A DNA stretch of 64,000 bases from assembly GCA_003216615.1 (NCBI GenBank), contig QCIP01000002.1, forward strand, positions 124,001 to 188,000. Direction: 5' to 3'. The DNA comes from Prochlorococcus sp. AG-402-M15. GTDB taxonomy: Bacteria > Cyanobacteriota > Cyanobacteriia > PCC-6307 > Cyanobiaceae. Each line of letters opens with the position of its first letter. Position 1 is the stretch's first letter. The position numbers and the translations under genes are program-made. Under the pieces are notes generated by a model, which had not been told where the DNA came from, did no database searches, and worked only from the letters and a program-made list of their open reading frames with translations. Shown piece after piece: positions 1 through 11,305 of this stretch.

Positions 1-24
1 ATAGTGAAATTAACCGGAGAATAA
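1..24 (+). CDS. 3' end of a CDS entering from the left edge (...IVKLTGE*); possibly purC, not determinable from seven codons
   Basis: In-frame ATA GTG AAA TTA ACC GGA GAA TAA at window start. Confidence 0.3.
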   Translation: MVKLTGE

Positions 25-83
25 ACGATTTCATTTAACTCGATTCAATATGTAATGCTCTATTTACCTTAAAAAAAAATACT

Positions 84-2210
84 ATGAAAGAACATTTTTT
101 AAAATTTGGAAAGGTTTTTACAAATATTGCTTTTTCACCTTTGATTTTGATATCAAATAATTCAGAATTGGCTGCTAAGTATTTGCCAAATGATGTTGAG
201 CAAGTAATCACAAACTCAGAAATAAACAAAATTAACAAATTTTTATTTAAAGGTTTTGATAATGAACCAGAGAAAAATTTGTTAATTGCAGAAAACAATG
301 AAAATGGTAATGAAGAAAGTGTACTTATCTCGGAAATAATTATCGAAGGTTGGGAAAATCATCCTGAGGGTAGAAAACTTGAATTAGCTGCATATGATTC
401 TATGAGTATTAAGCCAGGAGATATTGTTGATCAGCGCAAATTAAGTCAAGACCTAAATGCAATATATGCTAGTGGTTGGTTTTCAGGAGTTAAAATAAAG
501 TCTCAAGATGGGCCATTAGGAGTAAGGCTAATCGTAACTGTAGTGCCAAATCCAATTTTGAAGAAAGTTGAACTTAAACCGATAAACTCTGTAATTTCTA
601 ATTCATACGTAGATAATATTTTTAATAATTTTTATGGGACAACTCTAAACATAAAAGAATTACAAAATAAGATAGATATCATAAAAAATCGTTATGAAAG
701 TGAAGGTTATTCTTTAGCTAGAATCAGTGGCCCTAATAGAATCTCTGAGATAATAACTTTAAATGTTTCTGAAGGTATAATCTCTGATGTAAAGTTTAGA
801 TTCCCAGGATCTGATGGCGAATCTATTATCGATGGAAAGCCTAGAAGAGGGAAAACAAAGGATTGGGTCATAAAAAGAGAATTAAAAACACAGCCAGGTA
901 CCATATTCAACAGAAAAATTTTAGAGGCTGATATCGGTAGGCTATATGCCACATCATTATTTGACGATGTGAAGGTGTCTCTTGGTCCCGATAATTTAAA
1001 TCCTGGCCAAGTCATAATTTTTTTAGATTTGAGCGAGCAAAGGACAGGATCATTAACTGGTGGCCTCGGATATAGTACTGGTTCAGGTATCTTCGCCACA
1101 ATTGGGCTGCAGGAAACGAATACACTAGGTAGAGCATGGTCTACTAATCTAAACCTAAATTTTGGAGAATATTCAACAACCTATAATTTCTCTTTATCTG
1201 ATCCATGGATTAAAGGAGATAAACATAGAACTTCTTTTAGAACAAATATTTTTCTGAGTAAAGACTATCCACAAGAATTTAAAAGTGAAAATAATGGGAG
1301 GATATACGCTGTAGATGATACAAATACTTCGACCTCTGATACTTTTTCATCAATAGTTTTAGAAAAAACTGGAGGAGGATTTTCTTTCTCAAGGCCTCTT
1401 AATGGAGGAGATCCATTTAAAGTTGCTAAATGGAGAGTTCTTGCAGGAATGAATTTTAAGAAAGTAAAGATGATTGATGGTGATGGGAATAAAAAGCCTT
1501 ATGGTGATAAGACTCCGACTTCAGGGAATATAAGCGATATTATCTGCATTGGATTAACCCCTAGTGATGGCTCATGCCCTGGGGAAAATACATTAGTAAG
1601 TGTTGTGGCAAGTACATCTAGAAATAATTTAAATAATTCCGTAAACCCAACTTCTGGAAATAAATTAATCCTTGGTACTGAACAGTTTGTTCCAATAGGG
1701 GAAAACTCTCCAACTTTCAATAGAATGAGAGCCTCGTATTCATATTTTGTGCCAACAAAATTAATAAACTTAACAAAAGCATGTAGGTCTAGTAATGCTA
1801 CTAGTGAAGATTGTCCTCAAGCTATTGGTTTTCAAATTAAAGGTGGAACTATTATTGGGGAATTGCCTCCTTATGAAGCATTTTGTATGGGAGGAACATC
1901 ATCTGTAAGAGGTTGGGGATCTTGTGATTTGGCTGTAAGTAAGAGTTTTGTTGAAGGCACAGTAGAATATAGGTTCCCTATTTGGAGAATGATATCAGGA
2001 GCTTTTTTCGTTGATGCAGGAAGTGATTTAGGTTCTCAAAAAGATGTTCCAGGAAAACCTGGTAAATTATTGCAAAAATCAGGTTCTGGTTATTCACTTG
2101 GAGGGGGTGTTGGAGTGAAAACACCAATTGGTCCATTAAGAATAGATGTTGCTAGTAAGGATCTTAGTGGAGATTGGAGATATACTCTTGGAGTTGGATG
2201 GAAGTTTTAA
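84..2210 (+). CDS. bamA: Outer membrane protein assembly factor BamA/Omp85 (POTRA repeats plus C-terminal beta-barrel)
   Basis: 708 aa; POTRA-like N-terminus, GGTSSVRGW motif and barrel ending in GVGWKF; adjacent to lpx genes. Confidence 0.93.
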   Translation: MKEHFLKFGKVFTNIAFSPLILISNNSELAAKYLPNDVEQVITNSEINKINKFLFKGFDNEPEKNLLIAENNENGNEESVLISEIIIEGWENHPEGRKLELAAYDSMSIKPGDIVDQRKLSQDLNAIYASGWFSGVKIKSQDGPLGVRLIVTVVPNPILKKVELKPINSVISNSYVDNIFNNFYGTTLNIKELQNKIDIIKNRYESEGYSLARISGPNRISEIITLNVSEGIISDVKFRFPGSDGESIIDGKPRRGKTKDWVIKRELKTQPGTIFNRKILEADIGRLYATSLFDDVKVSLGPDNLNPGQVIIFLDLSEQRTGSLTGGLGYSTGSGIFATIGLQETNTLGRAWSTNLNLNFGEYSTTYNFSLSDPWIKGDKHRTSFRTNIFLSKDYPQEFKSENNGRIYAVDDTNTSTSDTFSSIVLEKTGGGFSFSRPLNGGDPFKVAKWRVLAGMNFKKVKMIDGDGNKKPYGDKTPTSGNISDIICIGLTPSDGSCPGENTLVSVVASTSRNNLNNSVNPTSGNKLILGTEQFVPIGENSPTFNRMRASYSYFVPTKLINLTKACRSSNATSEDCPQAIGFQIKGGTIIGELPPYEAFCMGGTSSVRGWGSCDLAVSKSFVEGTVEYRFPIWRMISGAFFVDAGSDLGSQKDVPGKPGKLLQKSGSGYSLGGGVGVKTPIGPLRIDVASKDLSGDWRYTLGVGWKF

Positions 2211-3047
2211 GTGTTTTCTTGGCCTACTAATTATGATTTTTGCTATACCTTATCGGGGGTTATTTCCAGAGAAGGTATAGGTCTTCATAGTGGAGAAAAA
2301 ACAAGAGTAAAAATTTCTTCTTTTGAAAAAGAAGGATATTATGTTTCTTTCAGGGATAAACCCAAAGAGATTTTTAAACTAACTCAAGATTTAATTGGAA
2401 GTACGATGCTTTGTACGGCGGTTAAATTAGGAGGTAGAAATTTGTATACTATTGAACATTTATTATCTGCAATGGCTGGTTGTGGTTTGAGTTACATACA
2501 TATTGAGGTTGATGGTAAAGAGATCCCGCTTTTAGATGGATCGGCAATTCAGTGGGTTAGAGAGTTTGAAGAAGTAGGGATAAAAAAGGCACCTAAACCA
2601 GATAAATTTTTTCAAGAGATCAATAAATCAATAATTTTAAATAAAGAGAGCTCTGTTATAGCTGCAACTCCTTCTCAAAAAACTACAATTATATCCACCA
2701 TAAGTTTTTCCTATAAAGCAATTGGAAATCAAACTTTTATGATTGATTTAAATCCAAAAAGTTTCGTTGAAATGATTGCTCCAGCTAGAACATTTGGTTT
2801 TAAGGATCAATTTCAAGAATTAAGTGAACTTGGATTAATTAAAGGAGGAAGTTTGGAAAATGCCCTTGTATGTGATGGTGATGAATGGGTTAATCCACCA
2901 TTGAGATTTGATAATGAACCAATAAGACATAAAATTTTAGACCTAATTGGGGACTTGGCTTTGGTAGGGTTACCTAAGGCCCAAATTTTAGTTTATAAGG
3001 GATCACATTCTTTAAACGCTTTATTGGCCTCATCACTAAAAAATTAA
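2211..3047 (+). CDS. lpxC: UDP-3-O-acyl-N-acetylglucosamine deacetylase
   Basis: GTG start; [15 protein letters not shown] and [12 protein letters not shown] motifs. Confidence 0.95.
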   Translation: MFSWPTNYDFCYTLSGVISREGIGLHSGEKTRVKISSFEKEGYYVSFRDKPKEIFKLTQDLIGSTMLCTAVKLGGRNLYTIEHLLSAMAGCGLSYIHIEVDGKEIPLLDGSAIQWVREFEEVGIKKAPKPDKFFQEINKSIILNKESSVIAATPSQKTTIISTISFSYKAIGNQTFMIDLNPKSFVEMIAPARTFGFKDQFQELSELGLIKGGSLENALVCDGDEWVNPPLRFDNEPIRHKILDLIGDLALVGLPKAQILVYKGSHSLNALLASSLKN

Positions 3048-3064
3048 CTTTATTTTTAATAGCT

Positions 3065-3523
3065 TTGGAAAAGAAATTATCCAGTGAAAATAATCAACTC
3101 TCCTCTGAGAACATACTAGGTTTATTACCTCACAGATATCCTTTTGCTCTTGTTGACAAAGTCATAAAGAATATTCCTGGGAAGCTAGCTGTTGCAGTAA
3201 AGAATGTAACAATAAATGAGCCTCAGTTTCAAGGACACTTTCCTGACAGGCCTTTAATGCCTGGCGTTCTTATTGTTGAATCTATGGCTCAAGTAGGGGG
3301 AATAATAGTTACGCAAATGCCAGATCTTCCTAAGGGACTTTTCGTTTTTGCTGGAATCAATAATGTTAAATTCCGAAAACCTGTTTTACCTGGAGATCAG
3401 TTGATAATTTCTTGTGAGTTATTGAGTATTAAAAGGCAAAGATTTGGCAAAGTTAAAGGCGAGGCACATGTTGATGGGAAGTTGGTTTGTGCTGGAGAAT
3501 TAATGTTTTCATTAGTTGATTAG
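3065..3523 (+). CDS. fabZ: 3-hydroxyacyl-ACP dehydratase FabZ
   Basis: TTG start; [12 protein letters not shown] and [16 protein letters not shown] motifs. Confidence 0.95.
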   Translation: MEKKLSSENNQLSSENILGLLPHRYPFALVDKVIKNIPGKLAVAVKNVTINEPQFQGHFPDRPLMPGVLIVESMAQVGGIIVTQMPDLPKGLFVFAGINNVKFRKPVLPGDQLIISCELLSIKRQRFGKVKGEAHVDGKLVCAGELMFSLVD

Positions 3524-4367
3524 GTATATGGAGAATAAATATACAGAAATAAAAGCTAGCTTTAGTGGTGTAAAAGTCCATCCAAACGCTTTTGTTGATC
3601 CAAGTGCTGAGTTAAATGATGGTGTCATTATCTCTCAAGGAGCTATTGTTGGACCTAATGTGACTATAGGTAAAGGAACAGAAATTGGACCGAATGCTGT
3701 TATTACTGGAAGAACTAAAATTGGAATTAACAATAAAGTTTTCCCAAATGTTTTTATAGGACTTGATCCCCAAGACCTTAAATATAGAGGAGCCTCTACT
3801 GAAGTAGTTATTGGAGATAATAATACTTTTAGAGAATGTGTAACTATTAATAAGGCAACTGATGAAGGTGAGAAAACAATTATTGGTAATAATAATTTGT
3901 TAATGGCTTATACTCACATTGGCCATAATTGTGAACTTGCTAATGGAATAGTTTTATCAAATAGCGTTCAGGTGGCAGGACATGTAAAGATTGAAGATAA
4001 AGCTATTGTTGGTGGCTGTTTAGGTATTCATCAATTTGTACATATTGGCTACTTAGCAATGATTGGAGGAATGACTAGAGTAGACAGGGACGTCCCTCCT
4101 TTTTGTTTAGCAGAGGGACACCCGGGAAGATTAAGAGGTTTAAATAGGATTGGAATTAAAAGAAGTGGTTTGATGGAAAATAAGGATTTTGATTTAAAAC
4201 TTTTGCAAAGTACGTGGAATTTACTTTTTAAGTCGAATAATGTGATGTCTGACTCATTGAACATAGCATTAGAAAGCAAATTAGATCTTTCTTCAAAAAA
4301 ATTATGTGATTTTTTAAAATTTTCAATTTCAAAAAAAAGACGCGGCCCAATGCCTTCAATAAATTAA
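3516..4367 (+). CDS. lpxA: UDP-N-acetylglucosamine acyltransferase LpxA
   Basis: Left-handed beta-helix hexapeptide repeats, [18 protein letters not shown]; overlaps fabZ. Confidence 0.95.
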   Translation: MIRYMENKYTEIKASFSGVKVHPNAFVDPSAELNDGVIISQGAIVGPNVTIGKGTEIGPNAVITGRTKIGINNKVFPNVFIGLDPQDLKYRGASTEVVIGDNNTFRECVTINKATDEGEKTIIGNNNLLMAYTHIGHNCELANGIVLSNSVQVAGHVKIEDKAIVGGCLGIHQFVHIGYLAMIGGMTRVDRDVPPFCLAEGHPGRLRGLNRIGIKRSGLMENKDFDLKLLQSTWNLLFKSNNVMSDSLNIALESKLDLSSKKLCDFLKFSISKKRRGPMPSIN

Positions 4368-5545
4368 TGAATAAAAAAATATTTATCAGTACCGGGGAAG
4401 TCTCTGGCGATTTACATGGGAGTTTGCTGGCAAAAGCATTATTTGAGCAAGCTAAAAAACATTCAATTAACTTGGAGATATATGGACTAGGCGGCGAGAA
4501 GATGAAGAATGAAGGAGTTTATATTTTTCAAGATACAACATCAATAAGTGCAATAGGTATATGGGAGGCTTTACCGCTAATTATTCCTATGATGAAAGTT
4601 CAGAAAAAATTTTATAAGTCGATAAAAAAGTATCGGCCAAATTGCTTAATATTGATCGACTATATGGGACCAAATATTAATATTGGAACTAAATTAAGAA
4701 GATCTAGAAATAACATACCAATTTACTATTATATTGCTCCTCAAGAATGGGCATGGAGAATAGGTAATAACAGTACTACAAATTTAATTAATTTTTCAGA
4801 TAAAATTTTTGCTATTTTTAAGCAAGAAGCAAATTTTTATAAAAGAAGGGGTGGCAATGTTTTTTGGGTTGGTCATCCTATGATTGATCTAACAAAAAAA
4901 CTACCTTCTAAGAAGGACTCTAGAAGAATTCTAAAACTTCGGTCGAATCAGAATATCTTACTTTTAATGCCTGCATCAAGACCCCAAGAGTTGCGATATA
5001 TACTACCTACCTTCTTAAAAACTGCAAAAAAATTACAATTAAGATATCCAAGTCTTGTTGTTTATATCCCATCATGTAGAAGAGTTTTTGATGAAAGATT
5101 TAAAAAGGGTTTAGAAAAATATGAAATTAAAGGTAAGGTTATTTCTCAAAAAGATGATTATGAATTAATGCCTTTTATTTTTTCATTAACTACACTAGCT
5201 TTATGCAAATCGGGAACAGTTAATATGGAATTGGCTCTATATGGAATTCCACAGATTGTTGGATATAGAGTAAGTAGAGTTACTGCTTTTATTGCAAAAA
5301 AAATTCTTAATTTTAAGGTAAGATTTATTTCTCCTGTGAATCTTTTAGTGAAGAAATTAATAATACCTGAGTTTGTTCAGAAAAATTTTAATGAAAAGAA
5401 AATTTTTTATAAGGCTTGTAGGCTTCTCGATCTAACATCAGAAAAAACAAAAATTAATAAAGGCTATACTCTTTTAAAAAAAGAATTAGGGGAGGAAGGA
5501 GTAGTTGAGAGAGCTGCCAAAGAAATTATTAATTCTATAATTTGA
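4367..5545 (+). CDS. lpxB: Lipid-A-disaccharide synthase LpxB
   Basis: STGEVSGDLHG N-terminus, IAPQEWAWR, VGHPMID motifs. Confidence 0.95.
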   Translation: MNKKIFISTGEVSGDLHGSLLAKALFEQAKKHSINLEIYGLGGEKMKNEGVYIFQDTTSISAIGIWEALPLIIPMMKVQKKFYKSIKKYRPNCLILIDYMGPNINIGTKLRRSRNNIPIYYYIAPQEWAWRIGNNSTTNLINFSDKIFAIFKQEANFYKRRGGNVFWVGHPMIDLTKKLPSKKDSRRILKLRSNQNILLLMPASRPQELRYILPTFLKTAKKLQLRYPSLVVYIPSCRRVFDERFKKGLEKYEIKGKVISQKDDYELMPFIFSLTTLALCKSGTVNMELALYGIPQIVGYRVSRVTAFIAKKILNFKVRFISPVNLLVKKLIIPEFVQKNFNEKKIFYKACRLLDLTSEKTKINKGYTLLKKELGEEGVVERAAKEIINSII

Positions 5546-5561
5546 ACTTTATAGTAAAATA

Positions 5562-6164
5562 ATGAAATATTTTTTACCTTTAATAATTGTTTTCTCAATA
5601 TTAATAAATCCTTTAAACACTATTGCAGAAGAATTAATTCTTGCAGGAGGTTGTTTTTGGTGCTTAGAACATGACTTAGAGTCCTTAAATGGTATAAATT
5701 TTGTGCAAAGTGGCTATTCAGGCGGAAATTTACAAAATCCTACCTACGAAAAACATGATGGGCATCAGGAAGTGGTTCTGGTTAATTATGATTCTAAATT
5801 GGTTAGTTTATCTGAAATACTTAGGCTCTATTTGAGAAATATTGATCCTCTTGACGGAAAGGGACAATTTTGTGATCGTGGAGACTCTTACAGACCGGTG
5901 ATGTTTTTCAAAGATTCAATCGAGGAAAGTGAAGCAAAAAATGCGCTTATTTCTGCATCTAATGAATTGAGAGTGCCATTTGAAAAAATATCTGTGGAAC
6001 TAAAATCAAAAGGTCAATTTTGGTTAGCCGAAGAATATCATCAAAATTTTGCGGAGAGAAATGAATTTAAATATAAGTTTTATAGGTTTACATGTGGGAG
6101 AGATCAGGAATTGGATAAGTTATGGGGAGATAAAGCTAGATCAACAAAACCTTGGTCTGAATGA
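5562..6164 (+). CDS. msrA: Peptide methionine sulfoxide reductase MsrA with N-terminal signal/anchor segment
   Basis: GGCFWCLEHD motif, EYHQNF; hydrophobic N-terminus MKYFLPLIIVFSILINPLNTIA. Confidence 0.9.
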   Translation: MKYFLPLIIVFSILINPLNTIAEELILAGGCFWCLEHDLESLNGINFVQSGYSGGNLQNPTYEKHDGHQEVVLVNYDSKLVSLSEILRLYLRNIDPLDGKGQFCDRGDSYRPVMFFKDSIEESEAKNALISASNELRVPFEKISVELKSKGQFWLAEEYHQNFAERNEFKYKFYRFTCGRDQELDKLWGDKARSTKPWSE

Positions 6165-6175
6165 TTTAAATATAA

Positions 6176-7648
6176 TTATTTATTTTTGATCCATTGAACT
6201 AGAGTTTTAACTCCAAAGCCGGTTGCACCTGATGGATTAATCCCCTTATTTTTATCAGTCCAACAAGTACCAGCAATGTCGATATGAGCCCATTTTATAT
6301 CTTCATGAAAGAATTCCTCTAGAAACAAAGCAGCAGTTATTGATCCACCTGCTCTAGGGCCTGTATTTTTCATATCAGCTATATGAGATTTTAACCCTTC
6401 TTTATAGGATTTTTGTAAAGGCATTTGCCATAATTCTTCACCAGCCTCGGCTGATGCAGTTTTTAAATCATTTGCTAAATCATTATTATTGCTCCAGAAT
6501 CCAGCCACATCATTTCCTAATGCTACAACAATTGCTCCTGTTAAGGTGGCAAGATCTATGATTGAATCTGGTTTTAAATTTGATGCGTAAGTTAAAGCAT
6601 CAGCTAATGTGAGTCTACCCTCTGCATCGGTGTTATTTATTTCAATTGTTTTACCATTAGATGCTTTAACTACGTCTCCTGGATGTACTGCAGATCCATT
6701 TATCATGTTTTCGCAAGCTGCCACAATAAAATGTATTTCTAGTCCTTTTGGTTTTATAGCTCCAAGTGCTTTTGCTGCTCCTAAAACTGCAGCGCTTCCG
6801 CCCATATCATATTTCATCATTTCAATTTGAGATGCTCCCACTTTCAGGTTGTATCCTCCAGAATCAAAGGTTAAACCTTTCCCAACAAGCACAATCTTTT
6901 CTTTTATAGGCCCCTCAGGCTTCAAAGTAAGATGTATAAATTTAGGATCTAGATCAGAACCTTTTGCTACAGCTAAATATGCACCCATTCCTAAATCTTC
7001 ACATTCTTTTGCCTCTAAAATTTTTACTTCCAAAAAATGATCTTTAGCTATTTGAGAAGCTTGCATAGACATTTCCATCGGCGTAAGACTATTTGGAGGG
7101 GCAGCTACAAGTCTTCTGGCTAGTTCTACACCTTCACATATTTTTTCCGTTTCTTCAAAACTAATATTCTCAAATTTTTTTAAATTTAAAAACTCTATTT
7201 CCTTAAGAACTTTCTTTTCATTTTTTTTCTTATTGAATCTATCGTCCTTATATGCAGATAATCTGGCTGACTCTGCTAATTTATTTATTGCTATTTGTGA
7301 ATTTATTAATTCCCAAGGCAGCAAGATGCTGATTTTTTCATTTTTATCAACAGTCATTCTAATTAGATTTCCTATGGAGTTTTCTATATCACTTTTATTT
7401 AGGTTTTTTGATTTGCCAAGACCAAATATGATTAAAGTCTCTAATTTTTGATCTAAAAATTCAAAGTTTAGAGTTTCTCCTTTTTCTCCTTTGAATTTTT
7501 TTTGAGTAACTTTTTTCAGTAATAATTTTGGGTCAACAACAAATTTTATGTTTTCAAGTTGGCTTGTAATTTCTTCCTCTAAAACTCCAAAAATTAATGA
7601 AGCACCTTGCCAGTTATCTAGATTTTTTTGGAATGTGGAAAATTGCAT
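6176..7648 (-). CDS. pepA: Leucyl (cytosol) aminopeptidase
   Basis: [15 protein letters not shown] and NTDAEGRL motifs. Confidence 0.95.
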   Translation of the reverse strand: MQFSTFQKNLDNWQGASLIFGVLEEEITSQLENIKFVVDPKLLLKKVTQKKFKGEKGETLNFEFLDQKLETLIIFGLGKSKNLNKSDIENSIGNLIRMTVDKNEKISILLPWELINSQIAINKLAESARLSAYKDDRFNKKKNEKKVLKEIEFLNLKKFENISFEETEKICEGVELARRLVAAPPNSLTPMEMSMQASQIAKDHFLEVKILEAKECEDLGMGAYLAVAKGSDLDPKFIHLTLKPEGPIKEKIVLVGKGLTFDSGGYNLKVGASQIEMMKYDMGGSAAVLGAAKALGAIKPKGLEIHFIVAACENMINGSAVHPGDVVKASNGKTIEINNTDAEGRLTLADALTYASNLKPDSIIDLATLTGAIVVALGNDVAGFWSNNNDLANDLKTASAEAGEELWQMPLQKSYKEGLKSHIADMKNTGPRAGGSITAALFLEEFFHEDIKWAHIDIAGTCWTDKNKGINPSGATGFGVKTLVQWIKNK

Positions 7649-7673
7649 TTCTTAAAATGGATTTAATTGACTT

Positions 7674-8276
7674 TTATTTGTTTGTGAAAGTAGTTCTCCA
7701 CCTATCTCGGGTTTCTTTATTAAAAGGTGGTAACCATAAATATATCAGTTGTTGTTCTAATTTACGTCTTAATTTTACTTCTTTAGGTACATCTAAGAAG
7801 AAACGTATATCTTGGTGACTTGAGAGATTGTTATCAGCCAGGGCTTCTTTATAGTTCATGAGGTAATTTTTACAGTCATGTTCTCCCTTCCATCTTTTAT
7901 TTGCTGAATTTGTTTCTCCTATGTAAAGGATTATTTTAGAACTTACCATATTGTCAATTACAAAATACATTGCTGGACCATTATGTATATGTTGATTAGT
8001 TCTCCAGAAGTTTAGTGATAAAGGTTGTAAGGAAAAAGGATCAATTTTTTTTTCATTGAAAATTTTTTTTACAGGAAGAATTTTTTGTTGAAGAGTTTTA
8101 TCGTGACTATCTTTTGAAATTTTGAGTTGGTGATTATGTATTTTATTTCTCCATTCAATTAAGGTTTCAAATTTGATTTTTAAATTATTTGTGTTTTGAA
8201 AATTAATTGATGTATTTGTATTTGAACCAAATAATTCAAATTGTCTATTTTTTTTGGAAATATTATTTGGGTTCAA
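7674..8276 (-). CDS. Conserved hypothetical protein with GIY-YIG-like core
   Basis: MYFVID...ILYIGET...KRWKGEH...LEQQLIYLWLPPFNKE resembles GIY-YIG nuclease fold motifs. Confidence 0.65.
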   Translation of the reverse strand: MNPNNISKKNRQFELFGSNTNTSINFQNTNNLKIKFETLIEWRNKIHNHQLKISKDSHDKTLQQKILPVKKIFNEKKIDPFSLQPLSLNFWRTNQHIHNGPAMYFVIDNMVSSKIILYIGETNSANKRWKGEHDCKNYLMNYKEALADNNLSSHQDIRFFLDVPKEVKLRRKLEQQLIYLWLPPFNKETRDRWRTTFTNK

Positions 8277-8416
8277 GTTTTCAAAAATTATAAATCATGT
8301 TTATTAAATTTAATTCTTAAAAAATATAAATCAGAGAATTATTTATAAACTAAAATTTTATTAATTTCTGTAATAATAATTTAAGAGTTAATAAATACTT
8401 CTGAAAAAGTTTTTTT

Positions 8417-9511
8417 ATGAAAAAATTACTTATTCCTCTTTTATCATTTTTAGCTATACCAACAACAATGGCTGTCAATATTGAGTCAAAAGTTATTGAG
8501 ATAGGTATAGAAACTGCATTCGAAGGCTATTTGAATACTAACTTAGAGCAAAAGGTTAGAGTAGAGGAGGAAAGGATAGCAGAGGAGGAAAGGATAGCAG
8601 AGGAGAAAAGGAAAGCAGAGGAGAAAAGGATAGCAGAGGAAGCAAAGTTAGAATTTTATAATGCTTTAACTTTTTTTAAGGAGGGAGATTCTTTAAAGGC
8701 AATAAAAATAATAAAGTCCTCTCTTAAGAAAAATTCAAATTCTAAAGATGGTTGGATATTAAAAGCATTAATAAATGCTTATGAATTTGATAAATATGAA
8801 GATGCTATTGAGGATATTGATAAGGCTCTAGAAATTGATGATGGATATGCTTTCGCTCATGCAGTTAAAGCAGAAATTTTTTATTGGGACTTAAATGGCA
8901 GTCTTTCAAAAACACTTAAATATCTTGAAAAAGGAATGAATATTTCTCCTGAAGATCCTCATATAAATTTTATTGCAGGTGATATCCAATTTGATAATGG
9001 CTTCGTTGTTCTTGGTGGAGATACTTTTGACTTAGATAAGAAGTCCAAAGATAAAAAAGCTTTATCCTTAAAATCTTTTGAGAAAGCAAAAAATAGTTTT
9101 GAAAAAACGTTAGCCAATATAAACCTTGATAGATACAAGAATCCATTGGCTGAGAGTTCTTATACTCTTGATGTCACTTATACAACGACAGCTCTTTTAG
9201 GAGATACTAAATTTGAATTATATTTTTTATATAAAGATATAAAAGAAAGATCAAAAGCAAAACAATATTTAGAAGAAGCATTAGAGCATTATTCAAAAGC
9301 AATTTCTATGGCTCCTCCCCAAGAAGAAGTTGAAAATTTGGAATTAGATAGGGATCTTGATTTGATTAGTCCTGCTGATCTTTATAGAGCTAGAGGTGAT
9401 GTATACAGCTGGATGAATAATAAGTGGAAGAAAGCTTGTAGTGATTGGAAGGTTGCTAAAAAACTTGGTGATGAGGGAGCTCGAGATAATTTCAGAATCT
9501 TTAAATGTTGA
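8417..9511 (+). CDS. Secreted/anchored TPR-repeat protein with N-terminal EERIAE coiled-coil repeats
   Basis: Signal-like N-terminus MKKLLIPLLSFLAIPTTMA; TPR-like helices; charged hexapeptide repeats. Confidence 0.7.
   Translation: MKKLLIPLLSFLAIPTTMAVNIESKVIEIGIETAFEGYLNTNLEQKVRVEEERIAEEERIAEEKRKAEEKRIAEEAKLEFYNALTFFKEGDSLKAIKIIKSSLKKNSNSKDGWILKALINAYEFDKYEDAIEDIDKALEIDDGYAFAHAVKAEIFYWDLNGSLSKTLKYLEKGMNISPEDPHINFIAGDIQFDNGFVVLGGDTFDLDKKSKDKKALSLKSFEKAKNSFEKTLANINLDRYKNPLAESSYTLDVTYTTTALLGDTKFELYFLYKDIKERSKAKQYLEEALEHYSKAISMAPPQEEVENLELDRDLDLISPADLYRARGDVYSWMNNKWKKACSDWKVAKKLGDEGARDNFRIFKC
8561..8649 (+). repeat. 18-bp tandem repeat (agaggaggaaaggatagc), about 4.5 units, encoding (E)ERIAEE
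   Basis: Read directly: gtagaggaggaaaggatagc / agaggaggaaaggatagc / agaggagaaaaggaaagc / agaggagaaaaggatagc / agaggaagc. Confidence 0.9.
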
Positions 9512-9716
9512 TATTGTGAAGGCTTAAAAAATTAATGAATCAAACAATCATTTTTTTGATGTAAAATAGATTATATTAAACATTAAAGTTTTAATTTGAA
9601 CTCCCTTTGAACCTTTTTTGAAATGTCAGTAATCATAAAGGATCAAAATCAAAAAGTTCAAACTTTGAACCATATGGAATTCATCAAAAGCACTGCAAAT
9701 AAAGGAGTTTATTAAT

Positions 9717-10040
9717 ATGTCCTTCTTTGAATCAGACATCGTACAAGAAGAAGCCAAAAAGCTTTTCACTGATTACCAAGACCTCATGAAGCTTGGTTCT
9801 GATTATGGCAAATTTGATAGAGAGGGTAAAAAAATGTTTATAAAAAAAATGGAATCTCTTATGGATCGTTATAAGGTTTTTATGAAGAGATTTGAATTGT
9901 CTGAAGATTTTCAAGCAAAAATGACAGTAGAGCAATTAAAGACTCAGTTAAGCCAGTTTGGGATTACTCCTGATCAGATGTTTGAGCAGATGAATAAAAC
10001 CTTAATAAGAATGAAGCATGAACTTGATAAAACTTCTTAA
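9717..10040 (+). CDS. DUF1825-family protein (cyanobacterial conserved)
   Basis: MSFFESDIVQEEAKKLFTDYQDLM... resembles the DUF1825 family. Confidence 0.75.
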   Translation: MSFFESDIVQEEAKKLFTDYQDLMKLGSDYGKFDREGKKMFIKKMESLMDRYKVFMKRFELSEDFQAKMTVEQLKTQLSQFGITPDQMFEQMNKTLIRMKHELDKTS

Positions 10041-10059
10041 ACTTAACGGTTAAAGCTTC

Positions 10060-11298
10060 ATGTCCGATGAATTAATATTGCCGTCATGGCTCTCAAGAGG
10101 AATAGACGAGTACTTCCCAATTAAGGGGATAGATCAAACTTTTTCGGAGATAATTGATCATGCGAAAAAAAACAATAAAAAATTAAGGGTTAAACTAGGA
10201 ATCGATCCAACTGGAACCGATATTCACCTTGGACACAGCATATTGTTTAAAAAACTTAGGGCATTCCAAGATAATGGACATATTGCAGTTTTAATTATTG
10301 GTGATTTTACAGCTCAAATAGGAGACCCAACTGGAAAAAATAAAACAAGAGTGCAGTTATCAGAAAAACAAGTTAAGGATAATGCAAAAACATATTTAAC
10401 CCAACTAGGAATGGGTAAGCCTGCTAATGAATCTATTTTAGATTTTGATTCAAAAGATAGAATAGAAATTAGATATAACAGTGAATGGTTAAAAGGATTA
10501 AATCTTAATTCGATAATTCAATTAATGGGTAGTGCAACAGTTAGTCAAATGCTAGCTAAGGAGGAATTTAGTAAAAGGTACACTTCACAAGTTCCAATTG
10601 CTTTGCATGAATTTTTATATCCACTATTACAAGGTTATGATTCGGTAGTTGTTCAATCAGATATTGAGCTGGGAGGTACAGATCAGAAATTTAATATTGC
10701 AATAGGAAGGGATCTTCAAAGGCATTTTAAACAAGAACCTCAATTTGGTGTTCTGTTACCAATTTTGACAGGTTTAGATGGAATTAAGAAGATGAGTAAA
10801 TCTGAATTTAACACAGTAGGCTTGAGTGAAGATCCTCTTTCAATGTATTCAAAGTTAGAAAAAGTGCCCGACAATATAATACCGACGTATTTTGAATTAC
10901 TTACTGAATTAGATCTAAATAATCTTAATTACATAAATCCTCGTGAATTGCAGCGAAGAATGGCTTTAGAAGTTACTACTTTATTCCACGGTCCCGAAGA
11001 AGCATTAAAAGCTCAATCCAACTGCGAAAAATTATTTCTTGGACAAAAAGAGAAAGTTGGAGAAATTCCAGAGATTTCATTAAAAGAAATAGTTTTTCCT
11101 GTTAAATTTTTTTACTTGTTAAGTGTTTTAAGATTATTTAAATCTAGCAGTGAGTCGAAAAGGTCTATTAAGGGGGGTGGAGTAAAGATTGATAGCCAGA
11201 AAATTATCAATCCAGATCTAGTTTTTGAATCAAAAAAAGATTTAGAAGGTAAAATTCTGCAAATTGGAAAAAAAATTATTAAGAGGTTTGAAAACTAA
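10060..11298 (+). CDS. tyrS: Tyrosyl-tRNA synthetase
   Basis: [15 protein letters not shown] (HIGH) and KMSKS motifs. Confidence 0.95.
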   Translation: MSDELILPSWLSRGIDEYFPIKGIDQTFSEIIDHAKKNNKKLRVKLGIDPTGTDIHLGHSILFKKLRAFQDNGHIAVLIIGDFTAQIGDPTGKNKTRVQLSEKQVKDNAKTYLTQLGMGKPANESILDFDSKDRIEIRYNSEWLKGLNLNSIIQLMGSATVSQMLAKEEFSKRYTSQVPIALHEFLYPLLQGYDSVVVQSDIELGGTDQKFNIAIGRDLQRHFKQEPQFGVLLPILTGLDGIKKMSKSEFNTVGLSEDPLSMYSKLEKVPDNIIPTYFELLTELDLNNLNYINPRELQRRMALEVTTLFHGPEEALKAQSNCEKLFLGQKEKVGEIPEISLKEIVFPVKFFYLLSVLRLFKSSSESKRSIKGGGVKIDSQKIINPDLVFESKKDLEGKILQIGKKIIKRFEN

Positions 11299-11305
11299 AA
11301 AATAA

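Noticed and set aside
707-1099. Minus-strand 130-aa ORF inside bamA
   Set aside because: Fully antisense to a strongly supported gene; no recognisable motif. The same applies to other shadow ORFs (e.g. 35-298, 1499-1720, 4049-4279, 6609-7040, 24346-25056, 26360-26707, 33263-33610, 56179-56886).
8561-8649. Tandem repeat considered as a CRISPR-like array
   Set aside because: 18-bp units are contiguous without spacers and in frame with the host ORF.
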